Notes: generated by a model from the letters alone, not told the origin. A DNA stretch of 14,080 nt from Helicobacteraceae bacterium (GCA_015488855.1 WFMY01000169.1:1-14080), one strand, 5' to 3'; shown: positions 7,448-13,647, counted from the stretch's first letter. A program made the numbers and translations.

Positions 7448-7894
7448 ATGAATAAAAAGATAATCCTCACCTTAGGCTTATTGATGCTTTATAGTGCATC
7501 TCTGGTAGCTAATACATCTCAAATGCAAACAAAAGAACAAGAACAACAACACGAAAAATACCCTTCAAGTAAAAAACAATTAAATATGAATTTTACAAAT
7601 ATGGTATTAAATTTAAAACTTAGTGATGCACAAAGAGATAAGATTTATATTATTATACTCAATAGTATGGATGCTCTTGTAAAACCAGAAGATGCATTTA
7701 CTGAGAGTTCTTTTGACAAGCAAAAGTATATTCAATTAAGTAAAGAAAGAAAAATTATGAAACTTGAGTTAAAAGCTCAAATGATAGAAACAGTGTATTT
7801 GTTACTCTCACCAGATCAAAAAAAAGAGTTAAGAACGATGATAGAAGTAAAAGAGCTGATTAGACAACAGCAGAAATTACATAAGCATCACTGA
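7448..7894 (+). CDS. Periplasmic Spy/CpxP-like (LTXXQ) protein
   Basis: This 148-residue exported protein begins with a classic signal peptide: MNKK, a hydrophobic core ILTLGLLMLYSASL, and a likely cleavage after VA at residue 21. The mature part is charged and helical. It contains two variants of the LTXXQ motif that defines the Spy/CpxP family, LKLSDAQRDKI and LLSPDQKKEL, separated by about 55 residues as in the curved helical Spy hairpin. The C-terminus is rich in Gln and His (QQQKLHKHH), which could bind metal, though that is speculation. Family members act as ATP-independent periplasmic chaperones or envelope-stress and metal sensors. No two-component system adjoins it here, so the regulator is unknown. 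It has its own promoter and sits alone between lpxD and rplU. The family assignment rests on motifs and architecture only. Confidence 0.65.
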   Translation: MNKKIILTLGLLMLYSASLVANTSQMQTKEQEQQHEKYPSSKKQLNMNFTNMVLNLKLSDAQRDKIYIIILNSMDALVKPEDAFTESSFDKQKYIQLSKERKIMKLELKAQMIETVYLLLSPDQKKELRTMIEVKELIRQQQKLHKHH

Positions 7895-7940
7895 TTTGAA
7901 ATTTTAATCTGACCTCAATAAAACTTAAAGATAATTTGGG

Positions 7941-7946
7941 TATAAT
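7941..7946 (+). promoter_or_regulatory. Promoter -10 box of rplU-rpmA
   Basis: TATAAT sits in TAATTTGGGTATAATTCGCA, preceded by an AT-rich stretch and with no -35 box. Transcription would start near 7953, giving a leader of about 38 bases with AAGGA (7979-7983) seven bases before the rplU ATG. The leader is too short for a structured ribosomal-protein operator of the L21-leader type known in Firmicutes. Confidence 0.6.
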
Positions 7947-7990
7947 TCGCAACTTTTAAAATAGAATTATGAATAAATAAGGAATTATAT

Positions 7991-8299
7991 ATGTACGCAA
8001 TTATTCAAAATGGTGGTAAGCAGTATAAAGTTCAAGAAGGTGATATCTTACTTTTAGATAAAATGTCTCTTGAGCCAAAAGCTACTGTAGAGATCACTGA
8101 AGTACTAGCTGTAAATGCTGGTGAACTTAAAGTTGGAGCTCCTTTTGTAGAAGGTGCTAAAGTTACTCTAGAAGTTATTAATGAAGGTCGTGATAAGAAA
8201 GTTGTAATTTTCAAAAAACGCCGTCGTAAAGATTCTAAAGTTAAAAGAGGTTTTAGAAGAGACTTTACTCGTGTTCGCATCACGAAAATTGCGGCATAA
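7991..8299 (+). CDS. rplU: 50S ribosomal protein L21
   Basis: L21 is a large-subunit protein that binds 23S rRNA. The 102-residue sequence begins MYAIIQNGGKQYKVQEGD, the L21 signature, and contains the basic run VIFKKRRRKDSKVKRG used for rRNA binding, followed by the conserved FTRVRITKI end. Length is normal. Start: ATG with AAGGA seven bases upstream and a promoter just before. rpmA (L27) is the next gene, as in most bacteria, but here the two are separated by 210 bases holding a duplicated structured element. Usually they are almost adjacent. Confidence 0.97.
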   Translation: MYAIIQNGGKQYKVQEGDILLLDKMSLEPKATVEITEVLAVNAGELKVGAPFVEGAKVTLEVINEGRDKKVVIFKKRRRKDSKVKRGFRRDFTRVRITKIAA

Positions 8300-8310
8300 A
8301 TAAAGTAGCT

Positions 8311-8377
8311 AAAAGGTGCTAGCACGCTGAGTGCTAACGCTAGACTGCGGAATTACTTCCGAAGTCGTAAAATAAAA
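8311..8377. repeat. Structured direct repeat, copy 1 (rplU-rpmA spacer)
   Basis: This is the first of two copies of a REP-like element. It opens with AAAAGGTGCTAGCAC (8311-8325), repeated exactly at 8376-8390, and closes with a 48-base block (8330-8377) repeated exactly at 8417-8464. Two hairpins are visible. TAGCAC (8320-8325) pairs with GTGCTA (8331-8336) around the loop GCTGA. GACT-G-CGGAA (8343-8352) pairs with TTCCG-A-AGTC (8357-8366) around TTAC, nine pairs interrupted by one G-A mismatch. No protein-coding frame is suggested. It lies in the rplU-rpmA transcript. Confidence 0.8.
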
Positions 8378-8464
8378 AAGGTGCTAGCACCGTGAGCCTC
8401 ACGCTGAGTGAAGCTTAGTGCTAACGCTAGACTGCGGAATTACTTCCGAAGTCGTAAAATAAAA
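8376..8464. repeat. Structured direct repeat, copy 2 (rplU-rpmA spacer)
   Basis: This second copy is 22 bases longer than the first. The extra part (within 8391-8416) contains a perfect small hairpin, CGTGAG-C-CTCACG (8391-8403), and a further version of the GCTGA loop, closed by TCAC (8399-8402) and GTGA (8408-8411). Those two foldings exclude each other. The 48-base end block (8417-8464), including the nine-pair CGGAA/TTCCG hairpin, is identical to copy 1. Identity without drift suggests recent duplication or conversion. The element may belong to a family scattered in the genome. Confidence 0.8.
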
Positions 8465-8469
8465 TAAAC

Positions 8470-8503
8470 GGTTCCCTTAAATTTGGGAACCAAATTTAAG
8501 GAG
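8470..8503 (+). promoter_or_regulatory. Two mutually exclusive hairpins at the rpmA ribosome binding site
   Basis: Hairpin 1 pairs GGTTCCC (8470-8476) with GGGAACC (8485-8491) around an 8-nt loop. Hairpin 2 pairs CCTTAAATTTGG (8475-8486) with its exact complement (8490-8501) around the 3-nt loop GAA. The two share 8475-8476 and 8485-8491, so only one can form at a time. Hairpin 2 buries most of the rpmA Shine-Dalgarno AAGGAG (8498-8503), while hairpin 1 leaves it free. This looks like an RNA switch or translational attenuator for L27. It could also be an mRNA processing or stability element. The base pairing is seen directly; the regulatory role is inferred. Confidence 0.5.
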
Positions 8504-8509
8504 AAAATT

Positions 8510-8767
8510 ATGGCACACAAAAAAGGTCAGGGTAGTACACAAAATAATCGTGATTCAGCTGGTAGAAGACTTGGTGTAAAGAAGTTTGGTGGAGAAGCTG
8601 TTATCGCTGGAAACATTATCATCCGTCAAAGAGGAACTAGAATCCACCCAGGTACTAATGTCGGTATGGGTAAAGATCACACTATATTTGCATTAACTGA
8701 TGGTGTGGTTACTTTTGAGAGAAAAGACAAAAAGCGTCAAAAAGTTTCAGTCTTACCTGCTACATAA
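8510..8767 (+). CDS. rpmA: 50S ribosomal protein L27
   Basis: L27 is a large-subunit protein whose N-terminus reaches toward the peptidyl-transferase centre. The 85-residue sequence begins MAHKKGQGSTQNNRDSAG and contains the conserved RRLGVKKFGGE and RQRGTRIHPGTNVGMGKDHT. It starts directly at the MAHKK form, with no cleavable N-terminal extension of the type processed in Firmicutes. Start: ATG at 8510 lies six bases after AAGGAG (8498-8503). A TTG at 8483 is in frame but would add nine residues and lies inside a hairpin, so it is rejected. Translation may be controlled by the overlapping hairpins at 8470-8501. Confidence 0.96.
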   Translation: MAHKKGQGSTQNNRDSAGRRLGVKKFGGEAVIAGNIIIRQRGTRIHPGTNVGMGKDHTIFALTDGVVTFERKDKKRQKVSVLPAT

Positions 8768-8768
8768 A

Positions 8769-8774
8769 TATAAT
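8769..8774 (+). promoter_or_regulatory. Possible -10 box upstream of obgE
   Basis: A perfect TATAAT starts two bases after the rpmA stop. If used, transcription would begin near 8782, so the hairpin at 8783-8803 would form the 5' end of the obgE transcript. The upstream bases belong to rpmA and are not AT-rich in the usual way, so this is a weak candidate. obgE may instead be reached by read-through. Confidence 0.3.
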
Positions 8775-8782
8775 TCTACAAT

Positions 8783-8803
8783 ACTTAGGCTCTATGCCTA
8801 AGT
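8783..8803 (+). terminator. Perfect 8-bp hairpin after rpmA, possible terminator
   Basis: ACTTAGGC (8783-8790) pairs exactly with GCCTAAGT (8796-8803) around the loop TCTAT, sixteen bases after the rpmA stop. The following bases (GAGTTTCTACC) are only moderately T-rich, so this is not a strong intrinsic terminator. It may attenuate or mark a processing site between rplU-rpmA and obgE. Confidence 0.4.
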
Positions 8804-8877
8804 GAGTTTCTACCTCAAAATTTAGTCTTACACTTAGTCAATCTTTAAATACTTAATAATTTATCTCAAGGAATCGT

Positions 8878-9978
8878 ATGTTTACAGATAGCGTCGAATT
8901 AACAGTATCATCAGGTAAGGGTGGAGAAGGTTGTGTATCTTTTCGTCGTGAAAAATTTGTACTCAATGGTGGACCAAATGGTGGAGATGGTGGTCGTGGT
9001 GGCGACATAGTCTTTAAGTGTGATAACAATACACATACTCTTTCTCACTTTCAAAGAAAGATGCACATCAAAGCAGACAAGGGACAACCAGGAGAACCAT
9101 CAAATTGTAGTGGGAAATCTGGAGTTAAAAAGGTTATCATTGTGCCACCTGGAACGCAGATAGTAGATATGCAAAGTGGTGAAGTTCTTTTTGATATGCT
9201 AAAACATGGACAGGTTGAAGAATATCTAAAAGGTGGTAAAGGTGGACTTGGAAATACTCACTTTAAAAGTTCAACAAAACAAAGACCAACTTACGCACAG
9301 CCAGGCGAACAAGGGGAAACAAGAACTATAAAACTAGACTTGAAGCTTATTGCAGATATAGGGCTTGTTGGCTTTCCGAATGTTGGTAAATCTACTTTGA
9401 TTGCAACAGTATCCAATGCTCGTCCAGAGATCGCAAACTATGAGTTTACAACGCTTACACCAAAACTCGGTCAAGTAAACATTGGAGACTTTGAATCTTT
9501 TATCATGGCAGATATACCAGGTATTATTGGTGGTGCACATGAGGGCAAAGGTCTTGGAATTGAGTTTTTAAGACATATTGAGAGAACAAAAACACTTCTA
9601 TATATGGTTGACTTGGCATCTTATAGAGAGCTTAAAGAGCAGATTGAAGTTTTAAAAGATGAAATTGCATCTTTTTCTGAAAAATTAGGCACTTCAAAAT
9701 ATGCTATTGCTCTGACTCGTGTTGACTTGATAGCACCAGATGATGTTGAAGATTTGGTAAAAAGTTTTTTAGATATTGTTGGATTGGAAGCTAGTTCAAA
9801 TAAAAATTTTGATTTTGATGAAAAAATTCCATACTTTATTCAAGAGAGTGCGGATGAGACATTGGGCTTTGATAGTGCCCTTCCTTATTGTGTAGTGCCG
9901 ATCTCATCAGCAATCAATAAAAATATAGACCCTTTAAAAAATGCCTTATTTAATTTAGTACAGACAAATAGAAAGTAG
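8878..9978 (+). CDS. obgE: Obg-family GTPase (ribosome assembly)
   Basis: This essential GTPase acts in late assembly of the 50S subunit. The N-terminal Obg fold (about 1-158) is glycine-rich: GGPNGGDGGRGGD and the run on GGKGGLGNTHFKS. The G domain has G1 GFPNVGKS (165-172), switch-region YEFTTLTP, G3 DIPG (212-215) and G5 SSA (343-345). Two features are odd. The G4 motif reads TRVD (280-283) instead of NKxD, with both Asn and Lys replaced. And about 60 residues separate G4 from G5, roughly 30 more than usual, making an acidic, Phe-rich insert. No C-terminal OCT domain follows, which fits the 366-residue length. Start: ATG with AAGGA (8868-8872) five bases upstream. fmt follows after three bases. 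Confidence 0.95.
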   Translation: MFTDSVELTVSSGKGGEGCVSFRREKFVLNGGPNGGDGGRGGDIVFKCDNNTHTLSHFQRKMHIKADKGQPGEPSNCSGKSGVKKVIIVPPGTQIVDMQSGEVLFDMLKHGQVEEYLKGGKGGLGNTHFKSSTKQRPTYAQPGEQGETRTIKLDLKLIADIGLVGFPNVGKSTLIATVSNARPEIANYEFTTLTPKLGQVNIGDFESFIMADIPGIIGGAHEGKGLGIEFLRHIERTKTLLYMVDLASYRELKEQIEVLKDEIASFSEKLGTSKYAIALTRVDLIAPDDVEDLVKSFLDIVGLEASSNKNFDFDEKIPYFIQESADETLGFDSALPYCVVPISSAINKNIDPLKNALFNLVQTNRK

Positions 9979-9981
9979 ATT

Positions 9982-10890
9982 ATGAACATTGTCTTTATGG
10001 GTACTCCTGATTATGCTGAGGCAATTTTACAAAGGATATTGCAACAAACTGATATGAATGTTGTTGGGGTATATACACAGCCAGATAAACCTGTCGGTCG
10101 AAAAAAGGTGATGACAGCTCCTTCAGTTAAAACTTTAGCTTTAGCTTATAAGATAGATGTGTATCAACCAAGCCGTCTTAGAGATAAAGAGACAATCACT
10201 GAACTTTTAAAAATAAAATGTGACTATATTGTAGTCGCTGCCTATGGACAAATATTGCCAAAAGAAGTTTTGCAACATGCTCCTTGTATCAATCTTCATG
10301 CCTCAATTTTACCAGCATATAGAGGAGCAAGTCCTATTCAGCAAACACTTCTCAATGATGATAAAAAAACAGGTGTTACCGCTATGATGATGGAAGAGGG
10401 GCTTGATACTGGTGATATTATCAAAGTACAAGAGATAGATGTGTCTAAAACTATGATAGTAGGAGAACTCTTTGATGCTCTTACAAGAGTGGCTTGTGAC
10501 TTAACTATAGATATTTTAAAAAATTTTAAAACTTTCACACCGCAAAAACAAGATGAATCACAGGCAAGTTATTGTAAAAAAGTAAGTAAAGAAGATGGAC
10601 TTGTATCTTTTGATGATGCACAAGAGTTATATGCAAAGTATAGAGCTTATACCCCTTGGCCTGGTGTTTATTTAGCATCTGGTTTAAAGTTGAAAAGTAT
10701 TGAACTTCTTGAAAAATGTACTCAAAATAGTGCTGGAGAGATTTTAGACATAGAAAAAGAATATATTGCAGTAGGCTGTTCTAAAGGCACTTTAAAGATA
10801 AACAGAGTGCAACCACAATCAAAAAAAGAGATGGATATGAACTCTTATATCAATGGAAAAAGATTGGTTCTTGCAGATAGATTATCTTAA
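9982..10890 (+). CDS. fmt: Methionyl-tRNA formyltransferase
   Basis: Fmt formylates the methionine on initiator tRNA using 10-formyltetrahydrofolate. The 302-residue protein begins MNIVFMGTPDYAEAIL and has the QPDKPVGRKK loop. The formyltransferase core is INLHASILPAYRGASPI with catalytic N104 and H106, followed by the LDTGD motif (141-145) that supplies the catalytic aspartate. The C-terminal tRNA-binding domain starts near 200 and contains AYTPWPGVY. Length is at the short end of the normal range. Start: ATG three bases after the obgE stop with only a weak AGAAAG upstream, so translation is probably coupled to obgE. The 3' end overlaps the birA reading frame. Confidence 0.95.
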   Translation: MNIVFMGTPDYAEAILQRILQQTDMNVVGVYTQPDKPVGRKKVMTAPSVKTLALAYKIDVYQPSRLRDKETITELLKIKCDYIVVAAYGQILPKEVLQHAPCINLHASILPAYRGASPIQQTLLNDDKKTGVTAMMMEEGLDTGDIIKVQEIDVSKTMIVGELFDALTRVACDLTIDILKNFKTFTPQKQDESQASYCKKVSKEDGLVSFDDAQELYAKYRAYTPWPGVYLASGLKLKSIELLEKCTQNSAGEILDIEKEYIAVGCSKGTLKINRVQPQSKKEMDMNSYINGKRLVLADRLS

Positions 10891-11506
10891 GAGTGTAGAT
10901 TCAACTCAGATTTTTTTGAAGAACAGGCTTCAAAAAAAACAAGTTTCTCCTCCTTATGCAGTTGTAGCAAATATACAAACACAAGGAGTGGGTTCAAGAG
11001 AGAATTCTTGGGTTGGCTATGAGGGAAATCTCTTTTTATCTTTTGCCCTAAGCTTAGATGCACTACCAAAAGATCTCAAGTTAGAGTCCGCATCTATATA
11101 CTTTGCATATATATTAAAAGAAACATTAGTTAAATTTGGTTCAAGGGTTGTTCTTAAGTGGCCAAATGATTTTTATATTGATGATCAAAAAATAGGTGGA
11201 ATGATTACAAATATTGTTGCTGATTCTCTTGTATGTGGGGTTGGCATTAATTTAGCAGCATCTGATGGTGAGTTTGGTATATTGGATATTATTATTTCCA
11301 AAGAAAATGTACTCGATAAGTTTTTTAAAAATTTAGAAAAAAAGTTCTCATGGAAGCAAATATTTAGTAAATATAAGTTAGAATTTTATTGTAATAAATC
11401 TTTTTACACATATAATAATAATCATAAGATTTTATTAAGTAAATGCACTTTAGAGAGTGATGGTTCTATAATAAATAATGGCGAGAGGATATACAGTCTA
11501 AGATGA
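10853..11506 (+). CDS. birA: Biotin-[acetyl-CoA carboxylase] ligase, catalytic domain only
   Basis: This enzyme activates biotin as biotinyl-AMP and attaches it to a lysine of carrier proteins such as the AccB subunit of acetyl-CoA carboxylase. Key motifs are VDSTQ near the start, the biotinyl-AMP loop GVGSRENSWVGYEGNLFLSF (a divergent form of GRGRxGRxW), LKWPND (101-106) and QKIGGMI with catalytic K113, then CGVGINL. At 217 residues or fewer it lacks the N-terminal DNA-binding domain of E. coli BirA, so it should not act as a repressor, and the C-terminal part is short. Start is uncertain. The ATG at 10853 overlaps fmt by 38 bases. An in-frame TTG at 10871 gives a family-like N-terminus (MQIDYLKSVDST) and a 20-base overlap. 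Neither has a good Shine-Dalgarno, which suggests coupling to fmt. parA overlaps its stop by four bases. Confidence 0.88.
   Translation: MEKDWFLQIDYLKSVDSTQIFLKNRLQKKQVSPPYAVVANIQTQGVGSRENSWVGYEGNLFLSFALSLDALPKDLKLESASIYFAYILKETLVKFGSRVVLKWPNDFYIDDQKIGGMITNIVADSLVCGVGINLAASDGEFGILDIIISKENVLDKFFKNLEKKFSWKQIFSKYKLEFYCNKSFYTYNNNHKILLSKCTLESDGSIINNGERIYSLR
11467..11472 (+). promoter_or_regulatory. Possible internal promoter for parA-parB
   Basis: TATAAT in GATGGTTCTATAATAAATA lies inside the end of birA, about 30 bases before the parA ATG. Another TATAAT is at 11411-11416. If active, either would let parAB be transcribed apart from the obgE-fmt-birA genes. The 3' end of birA is very AT-rich, so chance matches are likely. 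Confidence 0.25.
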
Positions 11507-12285
11507 GCGAAGTAATAGTAATAGCAAATCAAAAGGGTGGTGTTGGTAAAACAACTACTGCTGTCAACTTGGCTGCGTCTCTCGCTGTAGCTGAGAAAAA
11601 AGTACTACTTATAGATTCTGATCCTCAGGCAAATGCTACAACTTCACTTGGTTTTCATAGAAATGATTATGAGTTTAATATCTATCATGTCCTTATTGGT
11701 ACAAAAAAACTCAAAGATATTATCTTGAAGTCAGATCTGCCTACACTGCATCTTGCCCCCTCAAATATAGGTCTTGTAGGGATTGAAAAAGAATACTACG
11801 ATGCAGATAAGGCAACAGGTAGAGAGCTAGTGCTTAAAAATGCTATTGCTAATGTTAAAAAAGATTATGATTATATCATCATTGATTCCCCTCCAGCATT
11901 AGGGCCGATGACTATCAATGCATTAAGTGCATCAAACTCTGTTATCATACCTATTCAATGTGAATTTTTTGCACTAGAAGGTTTGGCACAGCTTTTAAAT
12001 ACAGTCAAGCTTGTACGCAAATCAATCAATCCAAAATTAAGCATTAGAGGTTTTGTACCAACTATGTTTAGTGCACAGAATAACCTCTCAAAACAGGTAT
12101 TTGCAGACTTAAGACAACACTTTAATTCAAAGCTCTTTAGAGACATCAAAGACAATATTATAGTAGTGCCAAGAAATGTAAAACTTGCAGAAGCTCCATC
12201 ATTTGGAAAACCAGCAATTCTTTATGATGTGCAATCAGCAGGTTCTGTTGCGTATCAAAACCTAGCACGGGCAGTCATCGCATAA
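11503..12285 (+). CDS. parA: Chromosome-partitioning ATPase ParA (Soj)
   Basis: ParA is a deviant-Walker ATPase that dimerises with ATP, binds DNA nonspecifically and moves ParB-parS complexes during chromosome segregation. The 260-residue protein has the deviant P-loop KGGVGKTT (11-18) with the signature lysine K11, the A' motif IDSDPQAN (37-44) and the Walker B strand IIIDSPP with D128. It is the short type without an N-terminal DNA-binding domain, as in chromosomal Soj. Its start ATG overlaps the birA stop (ATGA), and its stop overlaps the parB start. The parA-parB pair just ahead of the ATP synthase genes is the arrangement I know from Campylobacter and Helicobacter, so this is a chromosomal locus, not a plasmid insertion. 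Confidence 0.96.
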   Translation: MSEVIVIANQKGGVGKTTTAVNLAASLAVAEKKVLLIDSDPQANATTSLGFHRNDYEFNIYHVLIGTKKLKDIILKSDLPTLHLAPSNIGLVGIEKEYYDADKATGRELVLKNAIANVKKDYDYIIIDSPPALGPMTINALSASNSVIIPIQCEFFALEGLAQLLNTVKLVRKSINPKLSIRGFVPTMFSAQNNLSKQVFADLRQHFNSKLFRDIKDNIIVVPRNVKLAEAPSFGKPAILYDVQSAGSVAYQNLARAVIA

Positions 12286-13136
12286 TGAAATCACAGAAGT
12301 TAGGTCGAGGTCTTGATGCTCTTCTTGGTGAGATGGATGAAGCTTACGATAATGAAGGTTCCTCTAAAGACACCATAATGGAGATAAATCTTAAAGATAT
12401 TCGTCCAAATCCATTTCAACCTCGTAAAAATTTTGATGAATCCTCTCTGCAAGAGCTTGGAGAGTCTATCAAAGTGGATGGACTACTGCAACCAGTAGTT
12501 CTAACAGAAGATATTGATGGGTATGTTCTTATCGCTGGAGAGAGACGACTTCGAGCATCCAAGTTGATGAAGCTTAAAACGATTCGTGCTATTATTCAAA
12601 ACTCTGATGAACAAAAAATGCGTCAGTTTGCTCTCATAGAAAACATTCAAAGAGATGAACTTAACTCGATAGAACTTGCTTTAGCTTATGGAGAACTTTT
12701 GAAACTTCATGAACTCACTCAAGAGGAATTAGCAACTAAGGTGCATAAAAGCCGTACTCATATTACCAACACTTTACGCTTACTTCAACTTTCAAATAAA
12801 ACACAAAAAGCTATTATAGATAAAAAAATAACTGCTGGACATGCGAAGGTTTTAGTTGGTTTAGATGAGAAACAACAACAGGTACTTGTAAATTCTATTG
12901 TAGGACAAAAATTAAGTGTGCGTGAAGTTGAAGCTATGATTAAAGATTTAAAAAACGACCCTTTTGTGACAGAAAAACTACATAAAAAAACTTCCTATCG
13001 TTTAAATTTTGAAAATATTGAAAATAAATTTATTCATTTGGGATTTAAAGCAAAAAGTTCACAAAATAAGCTTACAATAGAGTTTGAAGATGAATCTCAA
13101 ATTGAAAAACTTCTGTCTTATTTAAACAAAATATAA
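12285..13136 (+). CDS. parB: Chromosome-partitioning protein ParB (Spo0J)
   Basis: ParB is a CTP-dependent DNA clamp that loads at parS sites and spreads. The N-terminus has the ParA-stimulating type of sequence, KSQKLGRGLDALLGEM. The CTP-binding domain includes DIRPNPFQPRKNFDE and the GERRLRA motif (85-91). A helix-turn-helix follows in the TQEELATKVHKSRTHITNTL region (about 147-166), and the C-terminal dimerisation region ends EKLLSYLNKI. The length of 283 residues is normal. The ATG overlaps the parA TAA by one base (TAATG). I did not find a sequence resembling the common parS palindrome in the window. The gene ends 55 bases before the next promoter-driven operon's first in-frame ATG. Confidence 0.95.
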   Translation: MKSQKLGRGLDALLGEMDEAYDNEGSSKDTIMEINLKDIRPNPFQPRKNFDESSLQELGESIKVDGLLQPVVLTEDIDGYVLIAGERRLRASKLMKLKTIRAIIQNSDEQKMRQFALIENIQRDELNSIELALAYGELLKLHELTQEELATKVHKSRTHITNTLRLLQLSNKTQKAIIDKKITAGHAKVLVGLDEKQQQVLVNSIVGQKLSVREVEAMIKDLKNDPFVTEKLHKKTSYRLNFENIENKFIHLGFKAKSSQNKLTIEFEDESQIEKLLSYLNKI

Positions 13137-13187
13137 AAATTATAAATTTTCTTTCTTACTTTAACTAAAGTTTCAATTTTATCATTG

Positions 13188-13193
13188 TATAAT
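13188..13193 (+). promoter_or_regulatory. Promoter -10 box of the ATP synthase operon
   Basis: TATAAT in TTTTATCATTGTATAATGG lies in the 79-base gap between the parB stop and atpF', with an AT-rich upstream region and no -35 box. Transcription would start near 13200, just upstream of a very strong Shine-Dalgarno, AGGAGG (13206-13211). The ATG at 13192 overlaps this box and would lie upstream of the transcript start, which helps fix the true atpF' start at 13216. Confidence 0.6.
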
Positions 13194-13215
13194 GGCGCAA
13201 CTTTTAGGAGGTGCT

Positions 13216-13638
13216 ATGTTAGATATTAATCCAATATTGCTAATAGCTACATTAGCTGTGTTTCTTACACTTATTGTTACTCTTAACAGTTGGCTCTATA
13301 ACCCATTATTCACTTTTATGAATAAAAGAGATGAAGATATCAAAAAGGACCTACAGAAAATTGGTTCAAATGATGATGAAATCAACTCTATTAATAAAAA
13401 AGCTGAAAAGATAGTGATGGATGCTAAACTGGATGTTGCAACACTAAGAGAAAAAGTAATCGCAGATGCTAAAGAATTAGCAGATAGTAAGATTGAAGCT
13501 AGACGGGCTGAGTTGGCTAGTGAGTATTTAGAGTTTGAAAAATCTCTAAATGAACAGAAAATAAAACTTGAAGAAGATTTAAAATCTCAAATTCCAGTTT
13601 TTAAAGAAGCACTAAATGCTAAATTTAGTCAAATATAA
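13216..13638 (+). CDS. atpF': F-type ATP synthase subunit b' (peripheral stalk)
   Basis: This is one of two b-type subunits that form the peripheral stalk holding F1 against Fo rotation. From the ATG at 13216 it has 140 residues: one N-terminal membrane helix (about 6-27, LLIATLAVFLTLIVTL) followed by WLYNPLFTFMNKRDEDI and a long charged, Ala/Lys/Glu-rich helix that would form a coiled coil with b. Start: ATG at 13216 has AGGAGG four bases upstream. The earlier in-frame ATG at 13192 would add MAQLLGGA but overlaps the -10 box and has no ribosome binding site, so it is rejected. The atpF start follows nine bases after the stop. The symbol is used for b' in this phylum; atpX is also seen. Confidence 0.93.
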   Translation: MLDINPILLIATLAVFLTLIVTLNSWLYNPLFTFMNKRDEDIKKDLQKIGSNDDEINSINKKAEKIVMDAKLDVATLREKVIADAKELADSKIEARRAELASEYLEFEKSLNEQKIKLEEDLKSQIPVFKEALNAKFSQI

Positions 13639-13647
13639 GGATGTTCA

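Noticed and set aside
8311..8464. CRISPR array
   Set aside because: Only two copies, repeats longer and more structured than CRISPR repeats, no regular spacers and no cas genes.
8483..8509. TTG start giving L27 a nine-residue N-terminal extension
   Set aside because: Resembles the Firmicutes extension only in length; it lies within the hairpins and lacks a ribosome binding site, while the ATG at 8510 has a strong one.
11503..13136. Plasmid or genomic-island partition system
   Set aside because: parA and parB sit in a conserved core block between birA and the ATP synthase genes, with no mobility genes; this is the chromosomal locus.
13192..13215. Upstream ATG start for atpF'
   Set aside because: It overlaps the TATAAT box and so is probably upstream of the transcript start; AGGAGG precedes the ATG at 13216 instead.
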